A DNA stretch of 21,163 nucleotides from a bacterium (lineage in GTDB: Bacteria; JAJVIF01; JAGGVT01): assembly GCA_021157815.1 (NCBI GenBank), contig JAGGVT010000016.1:1-21163 (forward strand), given 5' to 3'. The first letter of the stretch is position 1, and each line of letters begins with the position of its first letter. Made by a program: the position numbers and the translations under genes. Of the stretch, positions 7,535 through 15,543 are shown in pieces. The notes beneath the pieces were generated by a model. The model made no database searches and was not told the origin of the DNA. It saw nothing but the letters and a program-made list of their open reading frames with translations.

Positions 7535-10500
7535 ATGGCTATGAACTTGAAAGAAATAAACTCTGTCAGTATCAGACTGGCATCTCCTGAGAAAATCATG
7601 AGCTGGTCTCATGGAGAGGTAAAAAAACCGGAAACGATTAACTACCGTACACTGAAACCGGAAAAGGATGGCCTCTTCTGTGAAAGGATTTTCGGTCCAA
7701 CCAAGGATTGGGAATGCTACTGCGGTAAATATAAGAAATCGCGTTATCGTGGTGTTATCTGCGACAAGTGCGGCGTTGAGGTTACTCTCAGCAAGGTGCG
7801 CCGCGAAAGGCTTGGGCATATTACTCTGGCATCGCCGGTATGCCATATCTGGTATGTGAAGGGAATCCCGGGACGAATCTCCGCTCTTTTGAGTATTAAA
7901 TCGAAAGACCTGGAGAAGGTCGTATATTACATTTCCTTCATTATCACAGAGGTTGATAAAGACCGAATCAAGGACCTCATGCCTCTTCTCAAGGAGGCTG
8001 TGGACCTTGAAGTCCAGGAAAGAGTTACGATAGACCCGCAGGAGGAGTCTGAACTCAAACTTGATCTTAGTGGATTGATTGCCAATCTGCTGTCTGAAGG
8101 CTGGACCGCGACTAAAGCCATTTATCTTAAAGGTGTGAAGAAGGCATTTGTCAAGAAAGATGACAAATTCACTGAATCAATTATTCGTGAACTTATTCTT
8201 AACGGAATAACAACCATTGACGCAACTGATCCTGTCGGAAAGAATCATGAGTTTGATTTTACCGAGCAAACATCCTCTTTTCTAAAAGACAAGGAACCGA
8301 TAGATAACATTGTTGACCCGCTAACGGGAGAAGTTCTCGCTAACAAAGGGGTTGAACTCCATCATGATGCCCTGAAACGGCTTTTTGATGCCGGAATTTT
8401 CAGTTTGGATGTCCTCGACCGACAGCAGCGAATGATACTTGAATCGCGTGCCCGTGAAAATGAAAAACGGCTTGAGGAAATACGCGCGGCTCTTGACCTG
8501 CTTCTTGAACTGGAACTGAAAGGGCTTTTAAGTGAATCCGAGTACAGGCGTCTGGCACTTCTTGGTGATGTAATCGAGGACCGCCTGGGTGTCAAACTGG
8601 ATACTTTCTTCAAAGCGCAGATGGGTGCCGAAGCAGTCAAGTATCTGCTTGGGAAAATAGACCTGAAAGCTGACGCGATAGAACTCAGAGAACTGATTTT
8701 AACTTCAACCAGCCGCGCCAAGCGCGCTAAATATATCAAGCGGCTGGGAATTATTCGCGCCTTTCTTAGAAGCGGCAACAAGCCGGAATGGATGATTCTC
8801 AATGTTCTTCCGGTTATTCCACCTGAACTGCGCCCGATGGTTCAGCTTGAGGGTGGACGTTTCGCCGCCAGCGACCTTAACGACCTCTATCGACGAGTCA
8901 TTAACCGGAATTCACGGCTGAAACGTCTTGTCGATATTAAAGCCCCGGAGAGTTTGGTTCGAAACGAGAAACGAATGCTCCAGGAGGCTGTTGATGCTCT
9001 AATCGACAACGGACGACGCGGCAAAGTGGTTACAGGCTCAAACAACCGGCCTCTGAAATCACTCTCCGACCTTCTCAAGGGCAAGCAGGGACGATTCCGG
9101 CAGAATCTGCTTGGAAAGCGTGTTGACTATTCCGGACGTTCGGTTATTGTCGTAGGGCCTGAACTTAAACTGCACCAGTGCGGTATTCCCAAAATCATGG
9201 CGCTCGAATTTTTCAAACCTTTCGTTTTGAAGAAGATTGTTGACGAGGGCTACGCTCCTCAAATTAAAAATGCGAAAATGCTTGTTGAGCAGCTTGACCC
9301 GAGAATCTGGGATGTTCTTGAGACTGTTATCAAGGGAAATCCTGTCATGTTAAACCGCGCTCCGACACTGCATCGCCTTGGTATTCAGGCGTTCGAGCCG
9401 GTTCTTATCGAAGGAAAAGCAATTCAGATTCATCCTCTTGTCTGCCAGGCTTTCAACGCTGACTTCGACGGCGACCAGATGGCTGTTCATCTTCCTCTCA
9501 GCCTGGCTGCTCAGGCAGAGGCCAGAACACTGATGCTGTCCGCTAACAACCTTTTGAAACCGGCTGACGGCAAGCCAATCGCTGTGCCAACACAGGATAT
9601 GATTGTCGGTATCTATTATCTTACTGTTGAACTTGAAGACTTGCCAATCACTTCCTGCACCGAGCTTTTTAAACCCAAATCCAAAAATCTCAGAGAGAGC
9701 AGGGGAACACGGTTCTTTGCTAATGAGGATGAACTGATAACAACTTATGAACTTGGCAAAATCAAACTGCACGAACCGGCTCTGGTGAGAATCAAAAAGA
9801 CAGCTGTTATTGAACAGGTCCCGTTTAGAAAAACCATCCCGGCAAATCGGGTAATTGAAACAACATGTGGACGAGCTATTTTCAACCAGCTTGTGCCAGA
9901 TGATATCCCCTTCTATAACGTAATGCTCAATAAATCGCTTGTTGGTGATATTGTAGCATCTCTCTACAAAACACATGGAATACACGTTACCGTGGAAATG
10001 CTTGATAAAATCAAGGAAAAGGCGTTTGAGTTCGCGACAAAAGCAGGACTGACTATTTCAATCAGCGATGTTACGGTCCCACCGATGAAAAAGAACATCA
10101 TTGCGGATACGGAAAAGAAAATAGCAATTCTTGACAAACAAAGGGAGTCCGGAAAGATTGACGATTTACAATGGTATCAGGATACAATCCATAATTGGAC
10201 ATCCGCAACAAATCAAGTCACAAAAGCGTTGCTGGAGCATTTTGATAGGATGAATCCAATATACCTGATGTCCACTTCCGGTGCGAGAGGTAATATACAG
10301 CAGGTTCGACAGTTGGCGGGAATGAGAGGCTTGATGGCTGACCCGTCCGGGCGAATTATGGAACTGCCAATCAAGTCGAATTTCCGTGAGGGCCTTACTG
10401 TTCTGGAATACTTCATATCAACTCACGGCGCGAGAAAGGGCCTTGCCGATACAGCGTTGAGAACTGCTGACTCCGGATATCTTACAAGGCGTCTTGTTGA

Positions 10501-11797
10501 TGTCGCTCAGGATGTTATTATCACTGAAGAGGACTGCCAGACCACGCAATTCATGGAAGTTAAGCCTACCAAATTCGGAAAGCGTATTATTCAGAAACTT
10601 GGTGAAAGAATTCTTGGGCGAACATCGGCTCAGGACCTCATTGATGAGGAAACCGGTGAGATAATTGTTCGAATCGGTGAAATGATCGATGAGGATATGG
10701 TTGAAAAAATCGAGGCTTTAAAACTGAATAAGTTTAAAGTCCGATCTGTTCTCACATGCCAGACTAATCGCGGCGTTTGCCAAAAATGTTACGGACGGGA
10801 CCTCGCTACATCCCGCTTGGTGGAAATTGGAACGCCAATCGGTATTATCGCGGCGCAGTCGATCGGTGAACCGGGAACGCAGTTAACCATGCGTACTTTC
10901 CATACTGGCGGTGTCGCTGCTGACCAGGACATCACGCAGGGACTTCCAAAAGTTGAACTTCTGTTCGAGCTTTTTGAAGCTCGTTATCAGAAAGAGGGAG
11001 CGCTTATTTCTGAAACCGCCGGGACAATTCGAATCAACAACGACCCATTTATCATGACAATCGAATGCAAGGAACACGACGCTCAAGTCGCAAGAGATAA
11101 AGAACAGGAGAAGGATAAGAAAACAAAAGGAAAGAAGAAAAAGAAAAAGAGGGATGAGATACAAACAATATTCACGCATGATGACATCGTTGGTCGAAAA
11201 CTTCTTGTCGCGGATGGAGACAAAATCCGCAAGGGCGAGAAGCTGACTCACGGAATGGTTAATCCACGGCGTGTTCTTGCCTTACAGGGAATCCGGGAAT
11301 GCCAGAAATTCCTGGTGGATGAGGTTCAAAGCGTTTACAAGGAACAGGGCGTTGACACAAACGACAAGCATATCGAGGTTATTGTCAGGCAGATGCTCAG
11401 ATTTGTGAAAATCACTGACCCAGGAGATACTCATCTGCTCAATGGTGACCTTGTTGACCACACCCGGTTTGAGAAAATCTGCCTGCGATATATAGAGGCG
11501 AAAATGCAGCCTCCGAAAGCTGACCCGATTCTACTCGGTATTTCAAAAGCGTCACTTTCAACTGAAAGCTTCCTGTCAACAGCGAGTTTCCAAGAAACCA
11601 CCAAGGTTCTCACAAACGCCGCTGTCGAGGGCAAAACCGACTACCTGCGTGGCTTGAAGGAGAATGTGATTATCGGACGTCTCGTTCCGGTTGGCACTGG
11701 ACAGGAAAAATTCCAGAATCTCATGGTGAAACTTGCCCATGCGCCTGTCAGCGCTGATGAAGAAATCATCGAGGAAGGCAAAAAAACGGTTGAGTAG
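7535..11797 (+). CDS. rpoC: DNA-directed RNA polymerase subunit beta-prime
   Basis: RpoC carries the catalytic magnesium site. The N-terminal zinc ribbon ([20 protein letters not shown]) is near residue 60, the active-site loop NADFDGDQM near 641, the second zinc site (the [11 protein letters not shown] block) near 1075, and the trigger loop [16 protein letters not shown] near 1110-1125. Length is 1420 residues. Around residues 1185-1208 there is a highly charged stretch ([19 protein letters not shown]) in a region where lineages vary; its flanks remain conserved. The start is ATG 7535 with GAGGT at 7525-7529. An ATG six bases downstream is an alternative. Confidence 0.98.
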   Translation: MAMNLKEINSVSIRLASPEKIMSWSHGEVKKPETINYRTLKPEKDGLFCERIFGPTKDWECYCGKYKKSRYRGVICDKCGVEVTLSKVRRERLGHITLASPVCHIWYVKGIPGRISALLSIKSKDLEKVVYYISFIITEVDKDRIKDLMPLLKEAVDLEVQERVTIDPQEESELKLDLSGLIANLLSEGWTATKAIYLKGVKKAFVKKDDKFTESIIRELILNGITTIDATDPVGKNHEFDFTEQTSSFLKDKEPIDNIVDPLTGEVLANKGVELHHDALKRLFDAGIFSLDVLDRQQRMILESRARENEKRLEEIRAALDLLLELELKGLLSESEYRRLALLGDVIEDRLGVKLDTFFKAQMGAEAVKYLLGKIDLKADAIELRELILTSTSRAKRAKYIKRLGIIRAFLRSGNKPEWMILNVLPVIPPELRPMVQLEGGRFAASDLNDLYRRVINRNSRLKRLVDIKAPESLVRNEKRMLQEAVDALIDNGRRGKVVTGSNNRPLKSLSDLLKGKQGRFRQNLLGKRVDYSGRSVIVVGPELKLHQCGIPKIMALEFFKPFVLKKIVDEGYAPQIKNAKMLVEQLDPRIWDVLETVIKGNPVMLNRAPTLHRLGIQAFEPVLIEGKAIQIHPLVCQAFNADFDGDQMAVHLPLSLAAQAEARTLMLSANNLLKPADGKPIAVPTQDMIVGIYYLTVELEDLPITSCTELFKPKSKNLRESRGTRFFANEDELITTYELGKIKLHEPALVRIKKTAVIEQVPFRKTIPANRVIETTCGRAIFNQLVPDDIPFYNVMLNKSLVGDIVASLYKTHGIHVTVEMLDKIKEKAFEFATKAGLTISISDVTVPPMKKNIIADTEKKIAILDKQRESGKIDDLQWYQDTIHNWTSATNQVTKALLEHFDRMNPIYLMSTSGARGNIQQVRQLAGMRGLMADPSGRIMELPIKSNFREGLTVLEYFISTHGARKGLADTALRTADSGYLTRRLVDVAQDVIITEEDCQTTQFMEVKPTKFGKRIIQKLGERILGRTSAQDLIDEETGEIIVRIGEMIDEDMVEKIEALKLNKFKVRSVLTCQTNRGVCQKCYGRDLATSRLVEIGTPIGIIAAQSIGEPGTQLTMRTFHTGGVAADQDITQGLPKVELLFELFEARYQKEGALISETAGTIRINNDPFIMTIECKEHDAQVARDKEQEKDKKTKGKKKKKKRDEIQTIFTHDDIVGRKLLVADGDKIRKGEKLTHGMVNPRRVLALQGIRECQKFLVDEVQSVYKEQGVDTNDKHIEVIVRQMLRFVKITDPGDTHLLNGDLVDHTRFEKICLRYIEAKMQPPKADPILLGISKASLSTESFLSTASFQETTKVLTNAAVEGKTDYLRGLKENVIIGRLVPVGTGQEKFQNLMVKLAHAPVSADEEIIEEGKKTVE

Positions 11798-11831
11798 CCG
11801 TTTAGCTTTATCTCTGATATGAAATTCAAAC

Positions 11832-11858
11832 AGCACCACGCATCAGTGTGGTGCTTTT
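11832..11858 (+). terminator. Intrinsic terminator after rpoC
   Basis: AGCACCAC (11832-11839) pairs perfectly with GTGGTGCT (11848-11855), and the T-run TTTT (11855-11858) ends the stem. It lies 34 bases after the rpoC stop and marks the end of the operon. The ribosomal genes that often follow rpoC (rpsL, rpsG) are absent; non-coding repeat DNA follows instead. Confidence 0.75.
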
Positions 11859-11966
11859 CAATTAGCCACCCTTGAAAAGGCATTTTGGATTGTTGCTTGC
11901 TAGCAAGTAGCCCGGTTTCTCATGAGACTGTCTCAGAACTAATTGAAATGTGCAAATAACCAGTAA

Positions 11967-12186
11967 TTTTGTGCCGCGGGCATCCTGCCTGCATTTTTTT
12001 ATTTAACTTAAGATTTGAAAAGATGCAGGCAGGATGGGGCTGTTGAAAAAGCCCATTATATCCCAGACCGTAGGGGCAACTCTCCGTGGTTGTCCTGTAT
12101 TTATGCCAATATTTAGGGTAATCACAGAGACATACCCCCTACATTCAGCCCTTTTTCAACAGCCCCAGGATGCCCGCAGCACAAAA
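11967..12186. repeat. 28-bp-arm palindromic repeat split by an insertion
   Basis: The left arm (11967-11994) begins TTTTGTGCCGCGGGCATCCT and ends TGCCTGCAT. The right arm begins ATGCAGGC (12023-12030) plus AGGAT (12031-12035), is interrupted by the element at 12036-12166 and one AGGAT copy, and resumes GCCCGCAGCACAAAA (12172-12186). Removing the insertion restores arms that match at 27 of 28 positions around a 28-base spacer. No coding capacity. Confidence 0.7.
12036..12166. mobile_element. 131-bp MITE-like element, 16-bp TIRs, AGGAT target duplication
   Basis: GGGGCTGTTGAAAAAG (12036-12051) is the exact reverse complement of 12151-12166. AGGAT flanks it directly at 12031-12035 and 12167-12171. 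It is the innermost and therefore youngest insertion of the nest. Its core holds another inverted pair, GTAGGGG (12070-12076) and CCCCTAC (12136-12142). The same end sequence occurs again at 20804-20821. The transposase that mobilises it is not in the window. Confidence 0.8.
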
Positions 12187-12351
12187 CACAGAACAAAATT
12201 GTTAGATATTCACAGGATATTTACTAGATGTTTATTAGTTCTGAGACAGTCTCCTCATTACCGGGAAAAATGAGGTTGAATTTACGCATTACCCCGGTGA
12301 AGGGACACCGCGGTGAAAAGACACCGGGCTACATGTTATAAACTAAAAACA

Positions 12352-12542
12352 TTTTCCCCTGGGAGCGCTGGTTTCTAACCGGCACCTGTGTTAGGTTAAT
12401 AGAAATCAATCAAGCTTGTCTAACAAACGGCATACCAAAAAATATACGTTGAGTTAATCCAGCATGTTTGTAAGATTCCCGTTTTTACATCTTAGTTAGC
12501 TCGTTCAGGTGCCGGTTAGAAACCAGCGCTCCCAGGGGAAAA
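12352..12542. mobile_element. 191-bp inverted-repeat element with 37-bp perfect arms
   Basis: Bases 12352-12388 are the exact reverse complement of 12506-12542. The arms read TTTTCCCCTGGGAGCGCTGG onward and end at CACCTG. The 117-base AT-rich centre encodes nothing. Near-identical direct repeats AAAAACATTTT (12345-12355) and AAAAACGTTTT (12540-12550) flank a core that would run from CCCC at 12356 to GGGG at 12538, suggesting a target duplication. A diverged single arm lies at 2423-2456. Confidence 0.75.
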
Positions 12543-12588
12543 ACGTTTTCCGACAAGCTCGTGCGTGAGCAGTAAGTGCGATAACAGC

Positions 12589-14694
12589 CTACTGCGTCAC
12601 TCCCGCCTCTTTCATCTTTCTCAAAGCATCCTTCGCTTCCTGATAATCGCCATCCAATTCAACGGCAATCTCAAATTGTTTAATCGCCTCATCATTTTTC
12701 CGAACCTGCGTTAGCATCAGTCCAAGATTATAATGGTTCTGCGCGTTATCGGGATTCATTTCCACAAGTTCCTTCATCTCGCCAATCGCCTCGACTGTCT
12801 TTCCCGATCTGAACAACGCGAAGGATAGATTCATCTTAGCCTTGAAATATCTTGGGTTTATCGCAATAGCATCCCGGAATTTCACAATCGCCGGCTGGAA
12901 TTCCTTTCTTTCCATGTAAACCAGGCCGGCGTTGAATCGGGATGCGGAATATTTCGGATTTACTTCAGACGCTTTGTCATACATTTCAATCGCCTTATCC
13001 AAATCACCCAGTTGCTTATAGCAAGAGCCCATATTGTTGTACGCATCCGCATATATGGGATATGTCTGCAAAGCGAGTTCCTGATATTTAATCGCCTGCT
13101 TGTATTCACCATCCCTGAATGCCAGTATTCCAAGAGTGTAATATGTCGATGCCTGATTGGTTGTCTTGCGATAGGGGTAAAGCGTGGGAATCGCAAAGAT
13201 TACGATAACAAGTGTCGCTGCAAGATATCGCTTGCTGGAGTGTAAATCGTAATTTCGATTTTTCAACGCTTTTAGGTACTCGACAACTCCGAAACCGGCG
13301 AATCCAACAAGCACGGCTGTAAGTGGAATACGGAATCTGCTTACCACTGTAAAAATCATTAATCCAATAAACAGGGATGCGAGATAGAATAAAAGAAGAA
13401 TTATCCTGCTGTCCTTTTTGTTTGCCAGCACTATTCCAACAAGCCCAAGAAGGCTGATTAATCCAAACGGCACAAAGAAAAGCAGCAGCGACGGCACATG
13501 TTTTTTTTCAAAAGGCAGATTGTAGTTATTTGGAATTTCATACGTGTTTATCAGCCAGTAGAGTTTGTTGATTTCATAAGACAGCCATCTGGGAAAATCA
13601 CCCGTTATCTCCGCGAACCCGCGTTTCATCCAGTATGCCGAAACCTCTTTTGGCCCCAGTTCACGCTTCTCAGCCAGCTCGGCAATTTCTTTCGCTTTTT
13701 CCTCCTCCTTTTCAATCGAATCGCTTATCGATTCCCGACGCGTGAATGTGGGAGCGGCATCCTTGTTAGCTCCGTAATAGAAATTAATTCCCGTGTTGCA
13801 TGTAAGAGGAATGAACTCACCGCTTGCGTTGTAGTTATGTATCGTTACAGGCAGAATTGGAATCAGAACACCGATTAGAAGAAGAACACACTGCAAAAAA
13901 GGGGAATGTCCCAACCAAGATTGTAAACCCGATAAACGCTTGGGTTCTGGTTGTTGATTCTTAATAGTATCATGCTGGAAATCCGGTGTGGACTGTCCCC
14001 TTTTTTGCATGTCCTTTTTAAAAACCGGCTTGTGATGAATGAAGTACCAGGCTAAAACAAGCGGTATGAACAGCAGTATATTCGGACGATGTATGACCGC
14101 GATTCCCAAAACAAGCCCGGTGATAAAAGTCAACGGATAATTTGGCTTCTGAGCATCTTGTTTAAGCAGGAGGAAAAGTGAAAGCAGATAGAAAAAAACT
14201 GTGAAGGTCGGCAGCAGCATCTTGCTTTCATAGAACACAAACGGTGCGTGCAAAACAGCGAAAATCAGCGCGACTATCGCGGCCTTTTTACCGAATACAA
14301 CTTTGCTTACCATGTAAATCAGAAACAGGTTGATTACCCCGACCACATGCTGGACAATCACAACGCTGCTAATTGATTCCCCGAAAACCTTAAAAATTCC
14401 GGCCATGATATATGGATAAAGCGGCGCCATGTAGAATACGCCGTCATGAATAAAATTCCCCGATGCTATTTCCCGTGCCCAGTCATAATAGACTCCAGCG
14501 TCGCTGACAGCCTCGTCGAACAACGGATTATTAGCGCTGTTCTGAATAAAATAAAAAATCCTCATGCCAATCGCTGCAACGAGAATGATAATCAGAAAAA
14601 GAGATGTTCTGTCAGGCGGTTGTTTTCCCTGGCTCAAAGCCGGTTGTTTGTTAACTTTATCAGCAGCTGATTTCTTTCGCTTTCGTTTCGCCAT
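12589..14694 (-). CDS. GT-C (PMT/ArnT-like) glycosyltransferase fused to C-terminal TPR repeats
   Basis: A 701-residue inner-membrane protein. After a Lys-rich N-terminal tail (1-28), many hydrophobic segments follow to about residue 500. The first external loop has NNPLFDEAVSDAGVYYDWAR, the acidic pattern typical of GT-C enzymes that use lipid-linked sugars (PMT, family 39, ArnT-like), then MAPLYPYIMAG. From about 512 to the end there are five TPR units with alternating LGILAFRDGEYKQAI-type helices. The family role is sugar transfer to a lipid, protein or glycan outside the membrane; the substrate is unknown. A loop at residues 229-268 is encoded by an inverted-repeat insertion (separate entry). 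It is transcribed away from its neighbours' strand, with no operon partner. Confidence 0.75.
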   Translation of the reverse strand: MAKRKRKKSAADKVNKQPALSQGKQPPDRTSLFLIIILVAAIGMRIFYFIQNSANNPLFDEAVSDAGVYYDWAREIASGNFIHDGVFYMAPLYPYIMAGIFKVFGESISSVVIVQHVVGVINLFLIYMVSKVVFGKKAAIVALIFAVLHAPFVFYESKMLLPTFTVFFYLLSLFLLLKQDAQKPNYPLTFITGLVLGIAVIHRPNILLFIPLVLAWYFIHHKPVFKKDMQKRGQSTPDFQHDTIKNQQPEPKRLSGLQSWLGHSPFLQCVLLLIGVLIPILPVTIHNYNASGEFIPLTCNTGINFYYGANKDAAPTFTRRESISDSIEKEEEKAKEIAELAEKRELGPKEVSAYWMKRGFAEITGDFPRWLSYEINKLYWLINTYEIPNNYNLPFEKKHVPSLLLFFVPFGLISLLGLVGIVLANKKDSRIILLLFYLASLFIGLMIFTVVSRFRIPLTAVLVGFAGFGVVEYLKALKNRNYDLHSSKRYLAATLVIVIFAIPTLYPYRKTTNQASTYYTLGILAFRDGEYKQAIKYQELALQTYPIYADAYNNMGSCYKQLGDLDKAIEMYDKASEVNPKYSASRFNAGLVYMERKEFQPAIVKFRDAIAINPRYFKAKMNLSFALFRSGKTVEAIGEMKELVEMNPDNAQNHYNLGLMLTQVRKNDEAIKQFEIAVELDGDYQEAKDALRKMKEAGVTQ
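13892..14009 (-). repeat. 118-bp inverted-repeat element inside the glycosyltransferase coding sequence
   Basis: TGCAAAAAAGGGGA (13892-13905) is the exact reverse complement of 13996-14009, and weaker pairing (GTCC) continues inward. The frame stays open through it. On the coding strand it encodes residues 229-268, starting MQKRGQSTPDF and ending LGHSPFLQ, a polar segment between two membrane spans where relatives usually have a short loop. A similar end, AAAAAGGGTACAGTCC, occurs at 21084-21099 and matches this element's coding-strand AAAAAGGGGACAGTCC at 15 of 16 bases. Confidence 0.65.
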
Positions 14695-14820
14695 CGGACA
14701 TAAATTCTACATGATTTCAACATGAATTACCCGCACCAGCAGTTTTCAGCATATCCCAACAACCCAATCAAAATCCGCGCAATGATGAAAAATCCCTGTT
14801 TATGCAGATTAACCATCATA

Positions 14821-14900
14821 TGTAGGGGCGCTGCTTGCTGCGCCCCGAATTGACCATGTTTAATGCGGCACACCGGGGCGCGGCAAGCAGCGCCCCTACA
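14821..14900. repeat. 80-bp palindromic repeat with 27-bp arms
   Basis: The arms 14821-14847 and 14874-14900 are reverse complements at 26 of 27 positions, with a 26-base centre. The arm begins TGTAGGGGCGCTGCTTGC. It lies upstream of the minus-strand glycosyltransferase in the 334-base gap 14695-15028. That gap otherwise holds only a small CTGATTT/AAATCAG hairpin (about 14951-14966) and no gene. As RNA it would fold very stably and could act as a transcript end, but no T-run follows. Confidence 0.7.
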
Positions 14901-15008
14901 CTAAACCGTCATCTTCCGCATCCCCCTTTTCAAGAGCTCCATAGGCTGATTTACAAATCAGAAGCCAATGAAAATCACAACAGTAACAATCCACCAAACT
15001 CTGTGTAA

Positions 15009-15018
15009 ACTAGTGTCC
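15009..15018. repeat. Probable IS630-type end adjoining the transposase remnant
   Basis: ACTAGTGTCC lies 10 bases beyond the transposase stop codon, where an element end is expected. The identical 10-mer recurs at 20966-20975. IS630 elements insert at TA, and the TA inside CTAG would place the end at GTGTCC. No matching end is visible on the truncated side. Confidence 0.45.
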
Positions 15019-15028
15019 TGTATTTCAA

Positions 15029-15378
15029 TTAGCCGGACGCCTCCTGTTTTTTCATAACTTGTTGTGCCCTGTTGATTTTTTCCAGGATTTTCCGACCATC
15101 TGCTCTCCATCTATACGGTTTTGGATCCTCGTTCCTTCTTTTCAGGTAAGCCATGATTGACCGGATTAATTCTGGAACACTTGAGAAACTTCTGTCGCGA
15201 ATACATTCCATGGTGATATCAGCGAAAAATCTCTCAACCATATTCATCCACGAACAACTTGTTGGTGTAAAGTGCATACGGAATCGAGGATTTTTTCCAG
15301 CCATTTCTTTACCTTTGCATGTTTATGGGTGCTGTAGTTATCAGCGATCACATGAATTTCCATTCCACTGGGGGGTGA
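15029..15378 (-). pseudogene. IS630-family transposase remnant, 5'-truncated and frameshifted
   Basis: The intact part (residues from ATG 15304) reads MHFTPTSCSWMNMVERFF, the typical C-terminal block of IS630/DDE_3 transposases containing the catalytic Glu. Just upstream in another frame is HVIADNYSTHKHAKVKKWLEK, the block with the second catalytic Asp. The two join as WLEK-NPRFRMHF if one base is added to the A6 run (plus-strand T6 at 15291-15296). The N-terminal half with the first Asp is missing. It is either a decayed copy or a truncated one that used -1 frameshifting; no activity is expected. Confidence 0.85.
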
Positions 15379-15398
15379 AGTCTGATTAAAATTTCATC

Positions 15399-15475
15399 TT
15401 GACATTACCCACCTTGAGAGTTAGACTCCTCTACTTAAATTAGAGATGCCTAAGTAAGTAAGGCGCGCCTAATTT
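15399..15475 (+). promoter_or_regulatory. Promoter and hairpin leader of the beta-barrel-like gene
   Basis: A consensus -35 TTGACA (15399-15404) is followed after 17 bases by TAGACT (15422-15427), matching four of six -10 positions. In the predicted leader, AAATTAG (15437-15443) and CTAATTT (15469-15475) form an inverted repeat enclosing GCCT/AGGC and the palindrome AGGCGCGCCT (15461-15470), a possible operator or mRNA structure. The promoter lies just beyond the broken edge of the transposase remnant. Confidence 0.45.
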
Positions 15476-15543
15476 GAAATCGTTAAACTAATTTCGGTTA
15501 CTGTTCTGAAAATAACTCTAACCAAAACAAGGAGGACTCAAAA

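Larger units (their letters stand above)
11924..12253. mobile_element. 330-bp MITE-like element, 20-bp TIRs, 5-bp target duplication
   Basis: GAGACTGTCTCAGAACTAAT (11924-11943) is the exact reverse complement of 12234-12253. The flanks are the direct repeat CTCAT at 11919-11923 and 12254-12258, as expected of a target-site duplication. No transposase is encoded, so it would have moved in trans. The 11 outermost bases, GAGACTGTCTC, are themselves palindromic. Inside lie a second palindromic repeat and a third inserted element, so its original length was about 194 bp or less. Confidence 0.75.
11907..12332. repeat. Outermost palindromic layer interrupted by nested elements
   Basis: GTAGCCCGGT (11907-11916) is the exact reverse complement of ACCGGGCTAC (12323-12332). 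If the 330-bp element at 11924-12253 and one copy of its target duplication are removed, a compact palindrome-rich block of about 90 bp remains. It includes two tandem 16-bp units, each an inverted CGGTG/CACCG pair (12295-12310 and 12311-12326). Immediately left, CTTGCTAGCAAG (11896-11907) is a 12-bp palindrome. Confidence 0.5.

Noticed and set aside
9350-9985. 211-codon minus-strand ORF opposite rpoC
   Set aside because: It lies entirely inside the conserved catalytic core of rpoC and has no independent support.
12034-12273. 79-codon plus-strand ORF in the repeat region
   Set aside because: It runs through the 131-bp element and its terminal repeats, has no ribosome binding site and no protein-like pattern.
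12295-12326. Two tandem 16-bp units as a CRISPR-like array
   Set aside because: Only two adjacent units, no spacers and no cas genes; better explained as part of a palindromic repeat.
14937-14966. Possible degenerate arm of the 18566 element (GAGCTC followed by GCTGATTT)
   Set aside because: Only a short core matches and it needs gaps; chance similarity cannot be excluded.
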